64,000 bases of DNA from Acholoe squamosa (lineage: Eukaryota > Annelida > Polychaeta > Phyllodocida > Polynoidae), in the NCBI GenBank assembly GCA_949317995.1, contig OX439038.1, forward strand, positions 68,892,659-68,956,658, given 5' to 3'. This document shows positions 34,201-45,628 of this stretch, one piece after another (the first letter of the stretch is position 1; the number at the start of each line of letters is the position of its first letter). The notes beneath the pieces were generated by a model, which worked only from the letters and a program-made list of their open reading frames with translations, did no database searches and was not told the DNA's origin. The position numbers were made by a program, and so were the translations under genes.

Positions 34201-34934
34201 GAATATTTTTGTTTGTTTTATTAAGTGAAACTGATTTATAAAGGAATACTGTATTACTATATGACCCAACAGGTATAGGTGAATTGACTAATAATTTCAT
34301 TAAACAATAGTGCTGCCATCTAGTGCATATTATGCAGTATATGCAAAGGTCTCATGAACCAATTAATTTGCAAATAAGCATGAATTAAAGAGGGCATGAA
34401 ACCCTGTCTAGCTGTTTCAATTCATGCATAATAGAGGGAATCTAATGGACGACCATTTTTGCTCTGCCCTCAAAGGGTTAAGGCAACCTAAGCCTAAGTC
34501 ATACCTTATAGAATGCCTTAACCTATAGGTTATTTAGTAGAATGACTGTAAAATGATTGCTTTTATAAGAGAATACTAAAATAGGCACTGATTAAAATGT
34601 CTGTGAGCTTATTGCTGATGATGTCAGTAAATTGATTAATTCGCTAATCACGACATGATGACTTCATGTTTATACTGTCTGGCCACCATGATGCTCTAAC
34701 ACAGATAATTCAGGGTCGTCATAGTGAGCAGCATAGGCTAATCTAGACTGACAATGTCAATTTTTTACTTATTTGCCCTGGCAGTTGGTTTTGAATATTG
34801 CCCCCTACGTATCCAGCGACCCTATCCTTTTCTTTGAATAAATGCAGACCTAAGGAGTCTATCCTCCATCACTGCCTTGGAAGACCATAGAGACCCTTCA
34901 GACCTGTAGCAATCATAATCAGTTTAGATATAAG

Positions 34935-35083
34935 CAAATGTCAATGATTAGTGAATAATTTAGCATCGTATTCCCAGAGGTGCTTCTGCCCATATTCAAC
35001 GAAGCCTTATAGGCCGAGTTGAATGCAGACAGAAGCACTGAGGGGAATAGGATGCTAAATTATTCACTGTGAGTTGACATTTG
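34935..35083. mobile_element. hairpin MITE in copy 1
   Basis: Inverted arms of about 65 bp: CAAATGTCAA...GTGAATAATTTAGCATC on the left and its inverse ending GACATTTG on the right. They surround a short spacer near 35010. I see no counterpart at the matching place in copy 2 (about 38620-38700), so it inserted after the duplication. Confidence 0.75.
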
Positions 35084-35458
35084 TATTTATGCCATGGCCT
35101 ATGGGTTTAAATTGCTTTTAAAAAAAGAATTACAACAATATGTACTGATTTTGAAGATGCTGAGTCAGCTCGGTTTGTTTTGATCAGCCATGACACCTTG
35201 CTCAACAAAGTAGGTCATGTGATACAGAGCTAGCCACTGCTTTAATTTCGAATTAAATGTTACTTGCGCAGGGCAATTTTTTTTTTTTTAACAACTCAAT
35301 TTTTTAGATATATCTTAAACAAGTCATAACATAATACTATTTAACTAGTTCAATCATTCCTTTTTAGTAAAACTTGTAAGAACCATACCTAAATTCGAAA
35401 CTAATTAGCTCTGTATAAATTTCAAAATGGCGCCGCTGAATATGCGAGGATCATATTC

Positions 35459-35471
35459 CACCCCCCCCCCC
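35459..35471. repeat. poly-C run
   Basis: A mononucleotide tract of about 12 C, with a single A near its start. Confidence 0.9.
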
Positions 35472-36618
35472 ATTGAATACGGCGAAAGTAGTGCTAATCT
35501 ATAGTGTCATCGATATTAGCCATGGCATGAAGTTGTATACTTGCAACATGCTGGTTAGTGTACTGGCCATGGCTGCCTTTTTGTATAATGATAACCAATA
35601 GGCATGATACATTTAAATGCACTGTGCAAACCGTAATGGGTTAAATGTCATGGGGTCAGTCAGACTTTTATTAGGAAAATATCGTTTGCTTCATTGTCCA
35701 TACACACTGAGTAAGTTTGAAATGAGGTCCATAAGGTAAAGTTAAAAAGATTGATTTCTCCACGATCACCCTAACTTGTAAAAAAAACATATTAGAAATA
35801 ACAGTTCCCCTTTGCCACCAAAAGAAATTTCCTATGCAGCTCGGCCAGGCCCTCTATTAACAACCCCACCTTTTTGACTCACGCCTCTAACAACATTTTC
35901 ATATGATATCATTATTTCTTGCTTTGACATTTTCTCGGGTTAAAATGTCTATGAAAATAACCATAAGCTTCCTGCATAATATATGAAAAGGCTACCCTGC
36001 TTTATGCGTTCAATATATCAAGTTCCACATTATAAATCAATTGAGTATTAAATCAATTGAGTATTATTAATCTACTAATGGGTATTGGGGGGTGAAAACA
36101 TTAGCAGTTTTACCAATCATTCCCAATCCAGAACTGATCAGAACTCCACATCTTCGCTATATAGATTTATATATTTATCATTCGAAACCCGGACTAGGCC
36201 ATGCTGGCTGAGCCTCAATAGTTTTGATATACCTGCATACCAGTCCCATAACTCTCACAGCAGGCTCAAAGAGTGGTGTGTGCATTTTACTGTAGGCAGT
36301 GGCAGACATATTCACAATTACAAAGTGCACTTCTATGGCATTAGGTAGTTACAGCTGAATTTTAATGAAATGGCATCATCATTTATGCAAGCATTTCTCT
36401 TTCTTTATGTACAGGGTCTGAGGCGAACATAGATTTCTATTGCAAAACAGAGAAGAGATTTCCTTTAAGAAAACTAGAAATCTAAGGATGTATTCATTCT
36501 ATCTTGAACCTTAGATATCTTTTGACATTGTCTCTTGATTAAGTGCAATCTGATGCCTAATGAAATGACAAGCAATGGTCATGTTAGCTACTTTTATCTA
36601 AACACATGCAGCTTCACC

Positions 36619-36722
36619 TCCCAGTCAACAAAAAAACGTTGCAAAACGTTTCAGAACGTTTCCCTGTGGCTCCTCATCATGGCCAAACGTTTTAAAACGT
36701 TAAAAACGGTTTTTCGACGTTA
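36619..36722 (+). repeat. AACGTT-rich patch
   Basis: Seven or eight copies of AACGTT or a one-base variant within about 100 bp (AAACGTTGCAAAACGTTTCA, AAACGTTTTAAAACGTT). The outer words CCCAGTCAACAAA and TTTGTTGTGTGGG are weakly inverted, so this may be a small DNA element. It is absent from the matching place in copy 1. Confidence 0.55.
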
Positions 36723-38869
36723 AATAACATTTATATTTGTTGTGTGGGAGCTCTCATCCATTTCCATGTAGGAGCATAAGGGTAGGAAGAAGAAGAAACA
36801 GGGGTCTGACGTGGCTAATTGGCTTTCTCACCGTCAGGTAATTCATCAGTAATCCTTGGAAAACAGGAAGGTGATGTAAGGAGAAAGATTGGCAACGGTA
36901 TTAACACTGGTTATACCACTATTCTGGCACTTCCGGTGGTTTTATATGCAGTTTAGCCGTGTATTATTCTGCATATACCAGCCATGTGCATTTTTGAAAT
37001 TTTTGTTATATACTTTTTCGAGGTCAATTTTGGGAAATGCTGGCGAACATACAAATTCAGTCTCCCCATTATTTCAATGTGAAAAATCGTCCCAACTCGG
37101 AGGAGAATTGAACCCCGGCCGCAGTGCTGGTTGGCGAGGACGTTAGCCATAGCGTCACACTGAACGGTCCTAACATGCTGAACGGGCCTAACATGCTGGA
37201 TATATCCTCGCCGCTATGCGGCTCAGGTATATCCAGCATGTATGGCCCTAGGGCTGTAATATCCATGATCTATTAGCTTACTATACACTGACATCTAATG
37301 CATGGACTACAGTATATGTAACCCCATACAAAGCTGACTGCTTACTGTCTAGGGGGAGACGTGTCTTCAGCTAAATTTACAAAGCATTCACCGAGTCATA
37401 TGCATTACAAAAGGCATGCCATTGTGGAGTCCAACATACAGGGTGTCTGTATCAAAACGATGTTGAGCAAGCATTCATTTTCAAATGGTTAACTACCGAA
37501 CTGAATGGGGCTCACACAGACAAAAAGTAAAGAGATGAAAAAACTTATCAAAAAGAAAATGCATGAGCCATTTTCTCGCTTTTCGGTCCTGAAAAACAGT
37601 TCTGGTTTTCGTCTGCCTGGTGTAATATACCTGGGATAATAGAGGCACAATAAACAGGGAACCATTACAGTTTGGGGTCTTTGATATAGTCCCAAGATAT
37701 AGATGGACATGCTCCCCCGAAAAAAGAGAGAAGATCTATGAAAATCAAAAAGAAAACAAAAGGAAAACCATTATACTATTGCATTGTGAGAATCAAAACA
37801 TTTGCCAGATGTTTTAACGGCCATTCAGGAAATTGCCTCAACGTCTTTCATGAGTCTATGCATGCTTAAGACTGTTGATCTAAATATAAAAGCTCAGACA
37901 CAACAGAAACCTAGTGGTAATATATGTGTCTTCATCTAGTAACAATGATGATACATACATGTATGTACATTAGTTGCGGACAAATATCTTTCCTTAGTGT
38001 TAGCACCATCTTCACCGGGCCATGTTCAGTATTTTGATGCCAATATTTCTCTCATCCTAAAGGCTTAGGAAGAGTTGTCCTTAGCATGATAATTGCAAAG
38101 TTAAATAATTAAATAATTCAGGTACATGATTTCTTAAACCAGTTATGTTCTACTAAAAGCCCTATTCTGATCAGCTTTACATAATCATCTTCATAATACC
38201 AGACCACTAGATTCTCTGTACGAGAACAATGTGAAAATCCACGATGCGTGCATGCATTGCACTCAGTTCTATTTAAGGCAACCTAAGCCTAAGTGCAAAG
38301 TGTTAATGTAGATTTGTAAAACACATTATCAAATGCATTAAATTAAGCATGTGATTTAGTAGAATAATTGCAAAATGATTGCTTTTATAAGAGAATACTT
38401 ACATAACTATTGACTAAAATGCCTGTGAGGTAATTGGTGATGATGTTAAGTGATCTGATTAACTCTTAAATCGCTACACAATAACTTGTTCATACTGTTT
38501 GGCCACAATGAGGGTCTTCCTAGTGAGCAGCATAGAATAATCTTGTCCTTCAATGTCAAATCTTTACTTGTCAGCCCTGACACACACTCTTCATTTTTGT
38601 ATCCTTAGCACAGGCCATGATCACTCAAGGGTTGGGTTGACAGGTAGAAAAATAAAGATTGTCAACATAGAGAATCTGTGTTAAGGCTGATTTGTATTAA
38701 TGCTGACTTGTAAGTTGATCTTGACATGTTTTAATTAGAGTATCGAGTATTGCCCACCTTGGCACCACTGACTAATAGGCATGATGTATAGAACTATAAT
38801 GCACTGTGCAAACCATAATGGGTTGAATGTCCAGCCCACAACCATCAACAATGGTTACAACAGTAGCCT

Positions 38870-39591
38870 GGAGCGTAATTCAAAACATCCTGGGATCCCA
38901 ACCCCAGCGATCTTAGTGTAGGAACATATCATAAGACCTGGCTGGTCTACCCTATGTAATGCAGTGGTTGCAGGCCTGTCCAGAATAGCTAGTCCTGGGA
39001 TCACTTCACTTTTCCATTTCCACCACTAAGATCACTGCGATCTTAGTGAAAGAAATGCATAGTGGTTTCACCTGAGTACAAGAGCACTTACAGGGAACAC
39101 TCCTGATCGAAAGAGTGAATAGCCTGCTGCATACATAAAGAGGGGAGGGAGGACATTTACAGAGTGTCCTTGAGGGCTCTTAGGGCTACCCATGGGTTAA
39201 GTGCACTGTAAGGAAATTCTTCCCTTCTCTCTCTTTGTCCTGAGGGGAGGGCACAATGCTTCTAATAGGCAAGCATAAATCATACATTCATGGGAACAAC
39301 TCTTGAATACTGTATGGGGGTAGCCCATATGGGGATGGGGAACGATGGTATAAGCACTCTTGTGAAGAAGAGTGACTCCACAGCTATTCCTATATTTTGG
39401 GACTCTTACCCCTGTGCCTAGTCAGTTCTTCTTGGAATAGTGTAGGAGGGCTGAGGCTAAGATTGATGCGATCTTAGTGCTGGCTAGGATATGTGAACCC
39501 AGTCAACTCTTAAGATCGCTTAATAGGATAAGGCTGATTTATTCCTAAGATCGCTGGGGTCGTGATCCCAGGATGTTTTGAATTAAGCTCC
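38870..39591. mobile_element. non-autonomous TIR element in copy 2
   Basis: Terminal inverted repeats of about 48 bp: GGAGC(G/T)TAATTCAAAACATC followed by CTGGGATC and CCCCAGCGATCTTAG. Inner hairpins with CACTAAGATC/GATCTTAGTG repeat near 39025-39050 and 39455-39480, giving subterminal GCGATCTTAG motifs. It has no coding capacity. A target duplication is not clear. Copy 1 lacks it at the matching position (about 35640). Confidence 0.8.
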
Positions 39592-39856
39592 TGACAATGT
39601 TAAAGAGGCAGGGAGTTAAGTCAATGTGTCAGACCTCGATCATTCAATATCAATTGCTTCACTGTCCATAAACACTGAATACGATTAAGATGAAGTCTAT
39701 GAGGTAAACGTTGAAAAAAAATGTTGCGATTTCTTGAAGATCACTCTACTAGCCGACAATGTGTCAATTATACAAAAGAAGTACCCTTTACCAGCAAATT
39801 CAGGACGTGAATTAACCCTCAGACAACCCATTATTTGTTACTCTCGCTTCTCCTAA

Positions 39857-40027
39857 GGCCCATTTTCCACCACCTGATATGGCCCGTTTATCTGCCGATA
39901 GACCCATAGTAGATGCTCTCATTGGCCGACAGAGAAACCATGCCCCAACATTGAACCTTATGGCGGCCGTCAGCACATGCAGCTGTCAGCCGATAGAGTG
40001 ACCATATTGGGTGGTGGAAAATGGCCC
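39857..40027. mobile_element. MITE with TAA target duplication (Harbinger-like)
   Basis: Ends GGCCCATTTTCCACCACC and GGTGGTGGAAAATGGCCC are flanked by TAA on both sides (39854-39856 and 40028-40030). At 171 bp, with a 3-bp TAA duplication, it fits the PIF/Harbinger superfamily. It lies at the end of copy 2. Confidence 0.75.
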
Positions 40028-41212
40028 TAAGTCTACCTCAGCACTACTGTAAAATCACTAGAATGTATTCATATCACTCCTGTATACAAAATAAACATAA
40101 TACTATTGAATTAAGGGCAAAATACCAAAATATGGCCAGGAGGGCATTTCAAAACCATAGCTATAGATACTGTTTTGAAATGCCCTGCTGGTACGGTATC
40201 TATCATGCCTTTGAAACTATAGATTTACCTTTTTGACACAGTTTCAACACAGCGCAGGCCGGGGATAAAGATATCTCATGACATAAATATCCGTGTCATA
40301 TTTTGGACTGTCGGCTGGTAGAATTCAGGGGTCCCAAACCCTGATCTGTACTCAAGTTGTAGACACAATCATATGATATGTAGATATAGTAAAGCACAGC
40401 ACATGCAGCATAAAGCAAATACACTCTTGCATACATAAGTTCAGCCCCCACCAACCTCGCCCACATTATGAAATATAATAGCTTCCTACGCCTCTAAAAC
40501 TAATTAATCTTGATTATTAAATTCAATGTCACTGTCGTTTCTAATGGGCTGCTATATAAAATTTTGAACCATTCAAAACAAATGTCTTTCAATGCATTAA
40601 AAGCTTTCTCATCTCGTGGAATGGCAGAATTTATTTTTTTATCAGATTTATCTTTTTTTTTGTCTATTTATCTATTTGTTTATATTTTTGGTCTAGAGGT
40701 AAAAGAGCTCACCCCAAGAAACCTGAGAGTAGTATCTTGCAATTACATACATGTATCTTTAAATCACACACTGGCTATATGCCTGATTATCTACCAGTTT
40801 GATAAATCATACACAACCGTGATATCGTTATTGGACTCGGTCCAATAGTAGTCGTGTGAACAAGGTCTTGTTCACCCACTTTTACCTTTTTTGTGTGGAA
40901 AAATCGACATTGACTGGCTTTTCATAGCATCAACATTATCACTTTGTAAGTAACAATTCCCCAACAGCACCTTCTACCCAATTTGTTTGTGTGGGGGCAT
41001 AAGAGGAGAGGGATAGAGTAGGGGTGATCCGAAGGCTAAAGGGGTATTTTGCAAGGCAGAGAAAAGAGGTTTGGCTAATTGGCTTTCTCACCCCAGGGTT
41101 TGTCTGTAGACATGAGGTGGTACAAATAGACTGATGGGTAAGAGCATCAACAGTGCCTACCCATGACAAAAACCTCCCTTTACAGCCACTTATACCAGCT
41201 CACTGCCTCTAG

Positions 41213-42300
41213 TTGGGCCTCTCATTAGCTCGACAACACCTAATTTTGGACAGAACTGGAAACTGGACACTCTGCACTGGGGACCTGTATACCTACAAGG
41301 ACCTATATACCTGCAAGGACGACAGCAAATTAACACTAGTCTGTTTTGTGGACTATATGAAAGCTTTTGACAGTATGGATCACGTGACCCTGTTGACCAA
41401 GCTAAATATGCTCAAAATTCCCATTGAAATTAAATACTGGCTAGTTGACTATCTGTTGGACCACAGGCACAGCACAAAAGCTAATGATGTAAGATCCCAG
41501 GAGGAATCAGTGGCATTTGGAGTTCCTCAAGGATCCACCATGGGTCCACTCCTGTTCGTAATCTTCATCAACGACATAACTGAGGTACTAACACACTGCA
41601 AAGCAGCAATGTATGCTGATGACATTATAATATATGTCAGCGACACTGATACCAAGGAAGTGGAACGTAAACTGCAGGAAGACACCACAGCTATACACAA
41701 TTGGAGCATGGAAAACCACATGACCATTAACGTTGAGAAAGGCTCAGTGATGGCCTTTGGGTCAAAGAACAGGTTGAAACACTACCATGACCCAATCATA
41801 GTAATGGGCACATCAAACCTCCCTGTAGTCAAGACCTACCCATATGGATGGACCACTCTCAGTAACCCCATACATTAACAAGACAAAGAAGAGCCTTGGC
41901 AACAAGCTATACAAACCGGCAGCTTTTACCTTGATAGTGAACACCACGCAGAAATTTTGAAAATTCAGAGACTGCAGAATAGGGGCCTGAGGATTTGCAC
42001 CAAAACAGGAATACGTGGAAATCACATAATCCCACTACATGAGAGATGCAAGGTCCCAATGTTAGAAGGCAGACGCAAAAGGCAATTGGCAACCATCATG
42101 TGGACAGAAGCCAGGTGAGGGAAGGCTGCCCAGAAACCAGAAAAGCCCCTTTTATAGAGGCCTATCTATCTGGAACTCTCTTGATGCTGAAACACAGATG
42201 GTTGAAAGCAAGTCAGAATTTAAGAGGCATATCCATCAGAAATAGAATGAGTTACCACCATGAATATCATCTCTCCACAGAAAAATGATAACAGATTGGA
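41213..42300 (+). pseudogene. 5'-truncated LINE reverse transcriptase fragment
   Basis: An open frame (41213-41878) contains non-LTR RT motifs: FVDYMKAFDSMDH (motif A), FGVPQGSTMGPLLF (motif B) and MYADDIII (motif C catalytic box). After about 41870 the frame is broken by frameshifts, and similarity continues in other frames (for example LQNRG-type and ERC-type C-terminal segments near 41965-42060). Endonuclease and N-terminal RT are missing, so the copy is dead and 5' truncated. It resembles the Jockey/CR1 group in outline. The more complete LINE at 45.6-48.5 kb has similar motifs but is in opposite orientation. Confidence 0.85.
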
Positions 42301-42545
42301 CTAACCACTACTTACCTACCTCTTTCTGGTCCCCCATCTCATTTCTACTAAGCACTTAGCTGTGCTGTCATCTCATTTATATTTAACTTGATGTGTTGAG
42401 CATGGCAATGCACACTCCATCCTGATAGAATGTTACCGCTATGAATATATTGTATTGACGGCTATATGTATTTCCCCATGTCTGTTCATTGAAAGGCTCT
42501 GCATTTGCGGTGAGTTGCACAATAAACTTTCAACATTCAACATTC
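42301..42545 (+). mobile_element. 3' tail of the LINE fragment
   Basis: Noncoding sequence after the RT remains, ending in AATAAACTTTCAACATTCAACATTC. The short CAACATT repetition at the end resembles the microsatellite tails of CR1/L2-type LINEs instead of a poly(A) tail. Confidence 0.5.
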
Positions 42546-42599
42546 TGCTGCAAATGGACCGTACCGTATAATGTAGGAACTGAGAGAAGCACATGTACA

Positions 42600-42785
42600 C
42601 CTACTGCATTGGCCTCTATAAGTACCAGGTAGGCCTATTGAATAAGCACCGGTCTCGAATAGGTGCGGGCTCGAATAGGTGCCAGGCCCAACAATTCAAA
42701 ATACACTAAAATCTTAGTCTTGAATAAGAGCCTACTTGAAACTAATTGAGCACCTGGGCGCTTATACAGACAAATACGGTATGCA
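42600..42785. mobile_element. MITE-like repeat with GAATA(A/G)G(C/T)GCC words
   Basis: Repeated GAATAAGCACCGG and TCGAATAGGTGC on the left, and their inverse (GAGCACCTGGGCGCTTAT) on the right, followed by ACAAATACGGTATG. The layout is of a small inverted-repeat element, without coding capacity. Confidence 0.55.
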
Positions 42786-43899
42786 AACATTGGAAGTTGG
42801 GGTTTGCAGCATGAAAGGGTGACTTTATGCAAAAAAAAAAGGTTTTGCATTTCTGTCGTTATCTATCAAACACAAGACAATGGCAATAATCTTATCAAGA
42901 ATTATCTTTTATCCGTGATCTATAGTTATGCTCTGCACAACTTTCAAATGATGATGGCAGAATATCGAATAAGTTTCTTTGTGCCTGAGTACAATTAAAA
43001 AACAACTTGAAACAAAAGGAAGATAAGAAAGAATGTCATAGTCATGTCTGTGTGTTTTATCTGGGGAAGCATGTTTTAGAGAGATTACTGAAAGCTGTAA
43101 AGACCTGTATAGAGGGCGTCATTGTTATCCCATGTTGGGTGCCTTTGATACGGCCCCAGGGGAGACTGATAGAGATGCAGTGATTGGCCATGCCCTAGGC
43201 AGGGCAGTGTGAACTGATAAGGCACCTTGTCTTATCTCCCCTGTATACAGCTGGTCCTGATGGAGAGGTCTAGCCATTTATTGTCTGGATCCGGTTGTGA
43301 AGGGGTACGCAGGAGGCTTTCTGTCCAGTTCAGAACTGTCAAACACTTGGGTTTGAATCAGGGGGAAGAGGTGGAAACAAAACTGGGTTTATTTTAGGTC
43401 ACACCTTGATTCACATTCATAATCCTATTCCTCAAAAATCCAACTGGACCAGCAAAAAGTCCAAATATGTATATTGATCTTATTGAGGGATCCAAAGATG
43501 AATCCATCTGGTGTGCTTCCCATACAGCACAGAATAAATGGCATGTCCCAGTCTGTGTCACCAAGATGTTTGTTCAAAAACCTGAGCTCTTACCATGATC
43601 GTCCATCGACAAACCGATGGGTTAAGGTTACCGTTACCATTTTGAATATGGCACTGACCATGCATGGTTTATATGGTAGGCTTACACATAGGATGGGAAT
43701 TGTCTAGCTCTGACTATAATTATTATTTTCATCTTCAGAGGGCCAGATTATACTCAGTGTTTGCACAATGTCCTATATCCCCTTATATTAAAGATAAACA
43801 CAAATCAGTTTTTAATTCCCATCCCAAATTTTTAAAAAGAAAGTACATACAAAGACCGTTCTAGTTGTCATGGAAACTGACTCAACTGGTTATAATTTA

Positions 43900-44640
43900 T
43901 ATACAGATAAGTCAATAACCTTAACCCCTCAAATCGAACAATGGCAATATCAAACCTTTTGGGTTTTCTTTGTAACCCAGCCCTCTAACAATGCAGAAGA
44001 ATATAGATGGGACATATATTGTATTAGGGCATCCTGCTGTCCCTGAAGTGTTAAGAACATGTAAACTGTACAGAGATATGGTACTGCAAATAAGTCTCAA
44101 AGGCCCGTCAGAATAGGACGTCCATTTCCCTCAAATTCAATGGGCCTATGCGTGCACTTTGGTTTGAAATCAAAATAGTCACCCTTGGTAACAAGCAGAC
44201 TAGGGGGGTCATATTTAAAATCAAATATTAATATTAGCCCATTCCCAAAGGCTTGACAATAATTGCCTAAAATGAAGTAATTACAAAGATAATTAATTCA
44301 ATGATTAGGGGACTGCAGCGAAATTGGCTCCAGGGAATGAAGGCAACCACGTTTTACTTGTCCAAACCAGAAATGGATTGACACCAGCAATGCAGCTGTA
44401 CTAGATGTTTCAATGAAAGCGGAGACGAGGCCGGTTGTGTTTTGTTGCCCTTGTTCTAAATCAAATTTTATAAAAGAAAAAGGCAGCTGCCTGTTTTGAT
44501 ATTACTTTCTTTTCAAAAAACCCTTCATCAATGTTCAACCTTAAAGACAAATGGTGGCAGCCTGATCAATGCCAGACAAAATAAATTCAGATGACCCAAT
44601 AACACCAATTACTGTGGCATCATCAAACCGCACAACTCAT
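43900..44640. other. noncoding stretch
   Basis: AT-rich, no gene seen. Confidence 0.6.
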
Positions 44641-44669
44641 CAGACATACTGCCCTACTTGGCACCAAAT

Positions 44670-44825
44670 GACCAACCCAGCCAGCACATCCACAATGGCC
44701 CCAGATGGGATTCCCCAGGGCTTTCTGGGCTAGCCAAGATATGGGTTCAAGCTGGTAAAATGTCTGGGCTGGCTAGTGGGCCCAGGTGGGCTGAGCCCAG
44801 GAGCAAGTATCTGGGCCACAGGCAC
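44670..44825 (+). repeat. GGGC(T/C)(A/G)-rich patch
   Basis: Words such as CTGGGCTAG(C), GTGGGCCCAG and TGGGCTGAGCCCAG recur, recalling the arms of the 1003-1859 element. It may be a decayed relative, but no termini are visible. Confidence 0.35.
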
Positions 44826-44914
44826 AATATAGATGCATTTTCCTGATGCTGTCAATCGGCCGGTATGCAAATCACTCAGACTAGAAGGGGTCGAGGGCCT
44901 GCCCCTCCCTATTA

Positions 44915-45453
44915 GGTGAGGCTCCACTACGCGATTTTTTGGAACATTCTCACCTTATTATATCCCTATAGTGTCTAAGGTATAAGGTGTTGACATTCCT
45001 ATATTGTAAACATGAGATTTAAGATTGTAAACATGAGATTTCAGGGGTTATTTTATGGGTGATCTCTCTCCTTGTGTGCCATATTTACCAACAAACCTGC
45101 ACCTGCACAGACTCTGTGATTGGGTGGGAGTTCAATATGTAAACATCAACCCAGCAAAATATAAATAACAACACAGCAGTCACACAGATCGCAGGGTCTT
45201 GTACTGTTAAAATCAAACCTGTCTGATATTGAGTTGCAGAGAGTCATCAGTGTGAAAGTCTGCAATATTTACATTAGGTCAACTTGATTCAGTAAACAAA
45301 AACATCTTTTGGCAACAAAAATGTGCCTGAGATTGTACACAAAGCTTTCCCCACATAAACAAAAAGCTCTCTAAATCTTCTATTTACACCTTGAAATAAT
45401 AACAAATACCACTCTATAATCTGTGTTTGTGTCTGCTTTTGTGGAGCCTCACC
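44915..45453. mobile_element. TIR element with TA target duplication, relative of 6360-6900
   Basis: Ends GGTGAGGCTCCAC and GTGGAGCCTCACC are flanked by TA (44913-44914 and 45454-45455). The interior of about 480 bp matches 6360-6850 through several blocks. It has no transposase. The TA duplication and 13-bp TIR define a small family with at least two members in this window. Confidence 0.75.
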
Positions 45454-45628
45454 TATTGTAAGCCTACATAGTATAGTTAATCCTGCCACCCTAAACTCCT
45501 CCACCCACCAACCCCTGCCAAAAAAAGGGGAACAAATATGAATAAATGGCTTCCAAAGGCTTTGGCCAATGGGACAAGCTGTTCTTTGCTGTAGCTTATT
45601 TTTTGAATATATAATCATGAGAAGCTGA

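Larger units (their letters stand above)
31230..35880 (+). repeat. tandem segment, copy 1
   Basis: About 4.6 kb that recurs in diverged form directly downstream (35890-39850) and partly again at about 40900-43900. Markers found in order in copies 1 and 2 include CTATATAGATTTATATATTTATCA (31462 and 36157), ATGAAATGGCATCATCATT (31692 and 36366), GGCTAATTGGCTTTCTCAC (32030 and 36814), TCTTCAGCTAAATTTA (32201 and 37363), CTGATCAGCTTTACATAATCAT (33760 and 38168) and ACTGTCCATA/ATTGTCCATA (35693 and 39661). The conserved blocks are noncoding as far as I can see: similar frames at 31391 and 36085 diverge by indels. Its hairpin MITE at 34935-35083 is specific to this copy. Confidence 0.8.
35890..39850 (+). 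repeat. tandem segment, copy 2
   Basis: Counterpart of 31230-35880, shorter and with its own insertions: an AACGTT-rich patch (36619-36720) and a TIR element (38870-39591). No gene is supported. Frames at 36085-36348 and 36889-37146 lack recognisable domains. Confidence 0.8.
40900..43900 (+). repeat. tandem segment, partial copy 3 split by a LINE
   Basis: Blocks at 40960-41130 (GGCTAATTGGCTTTCTCACC, AGG(G)TTTGTCTGTA) match 31950-32070. Blocks at 43130-43265 (TTTGATA(C/T)(G/A)G(C/T)CCCAGG(G)GAG, AGAGATGCAGTG, AGCTGGTC(C/A)TGATGGAGAG) match 32820-32945. Between them lies the LINE fragment at about 41180-42545. More diverged than copies 1 and 2. Confidence 0.6.
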
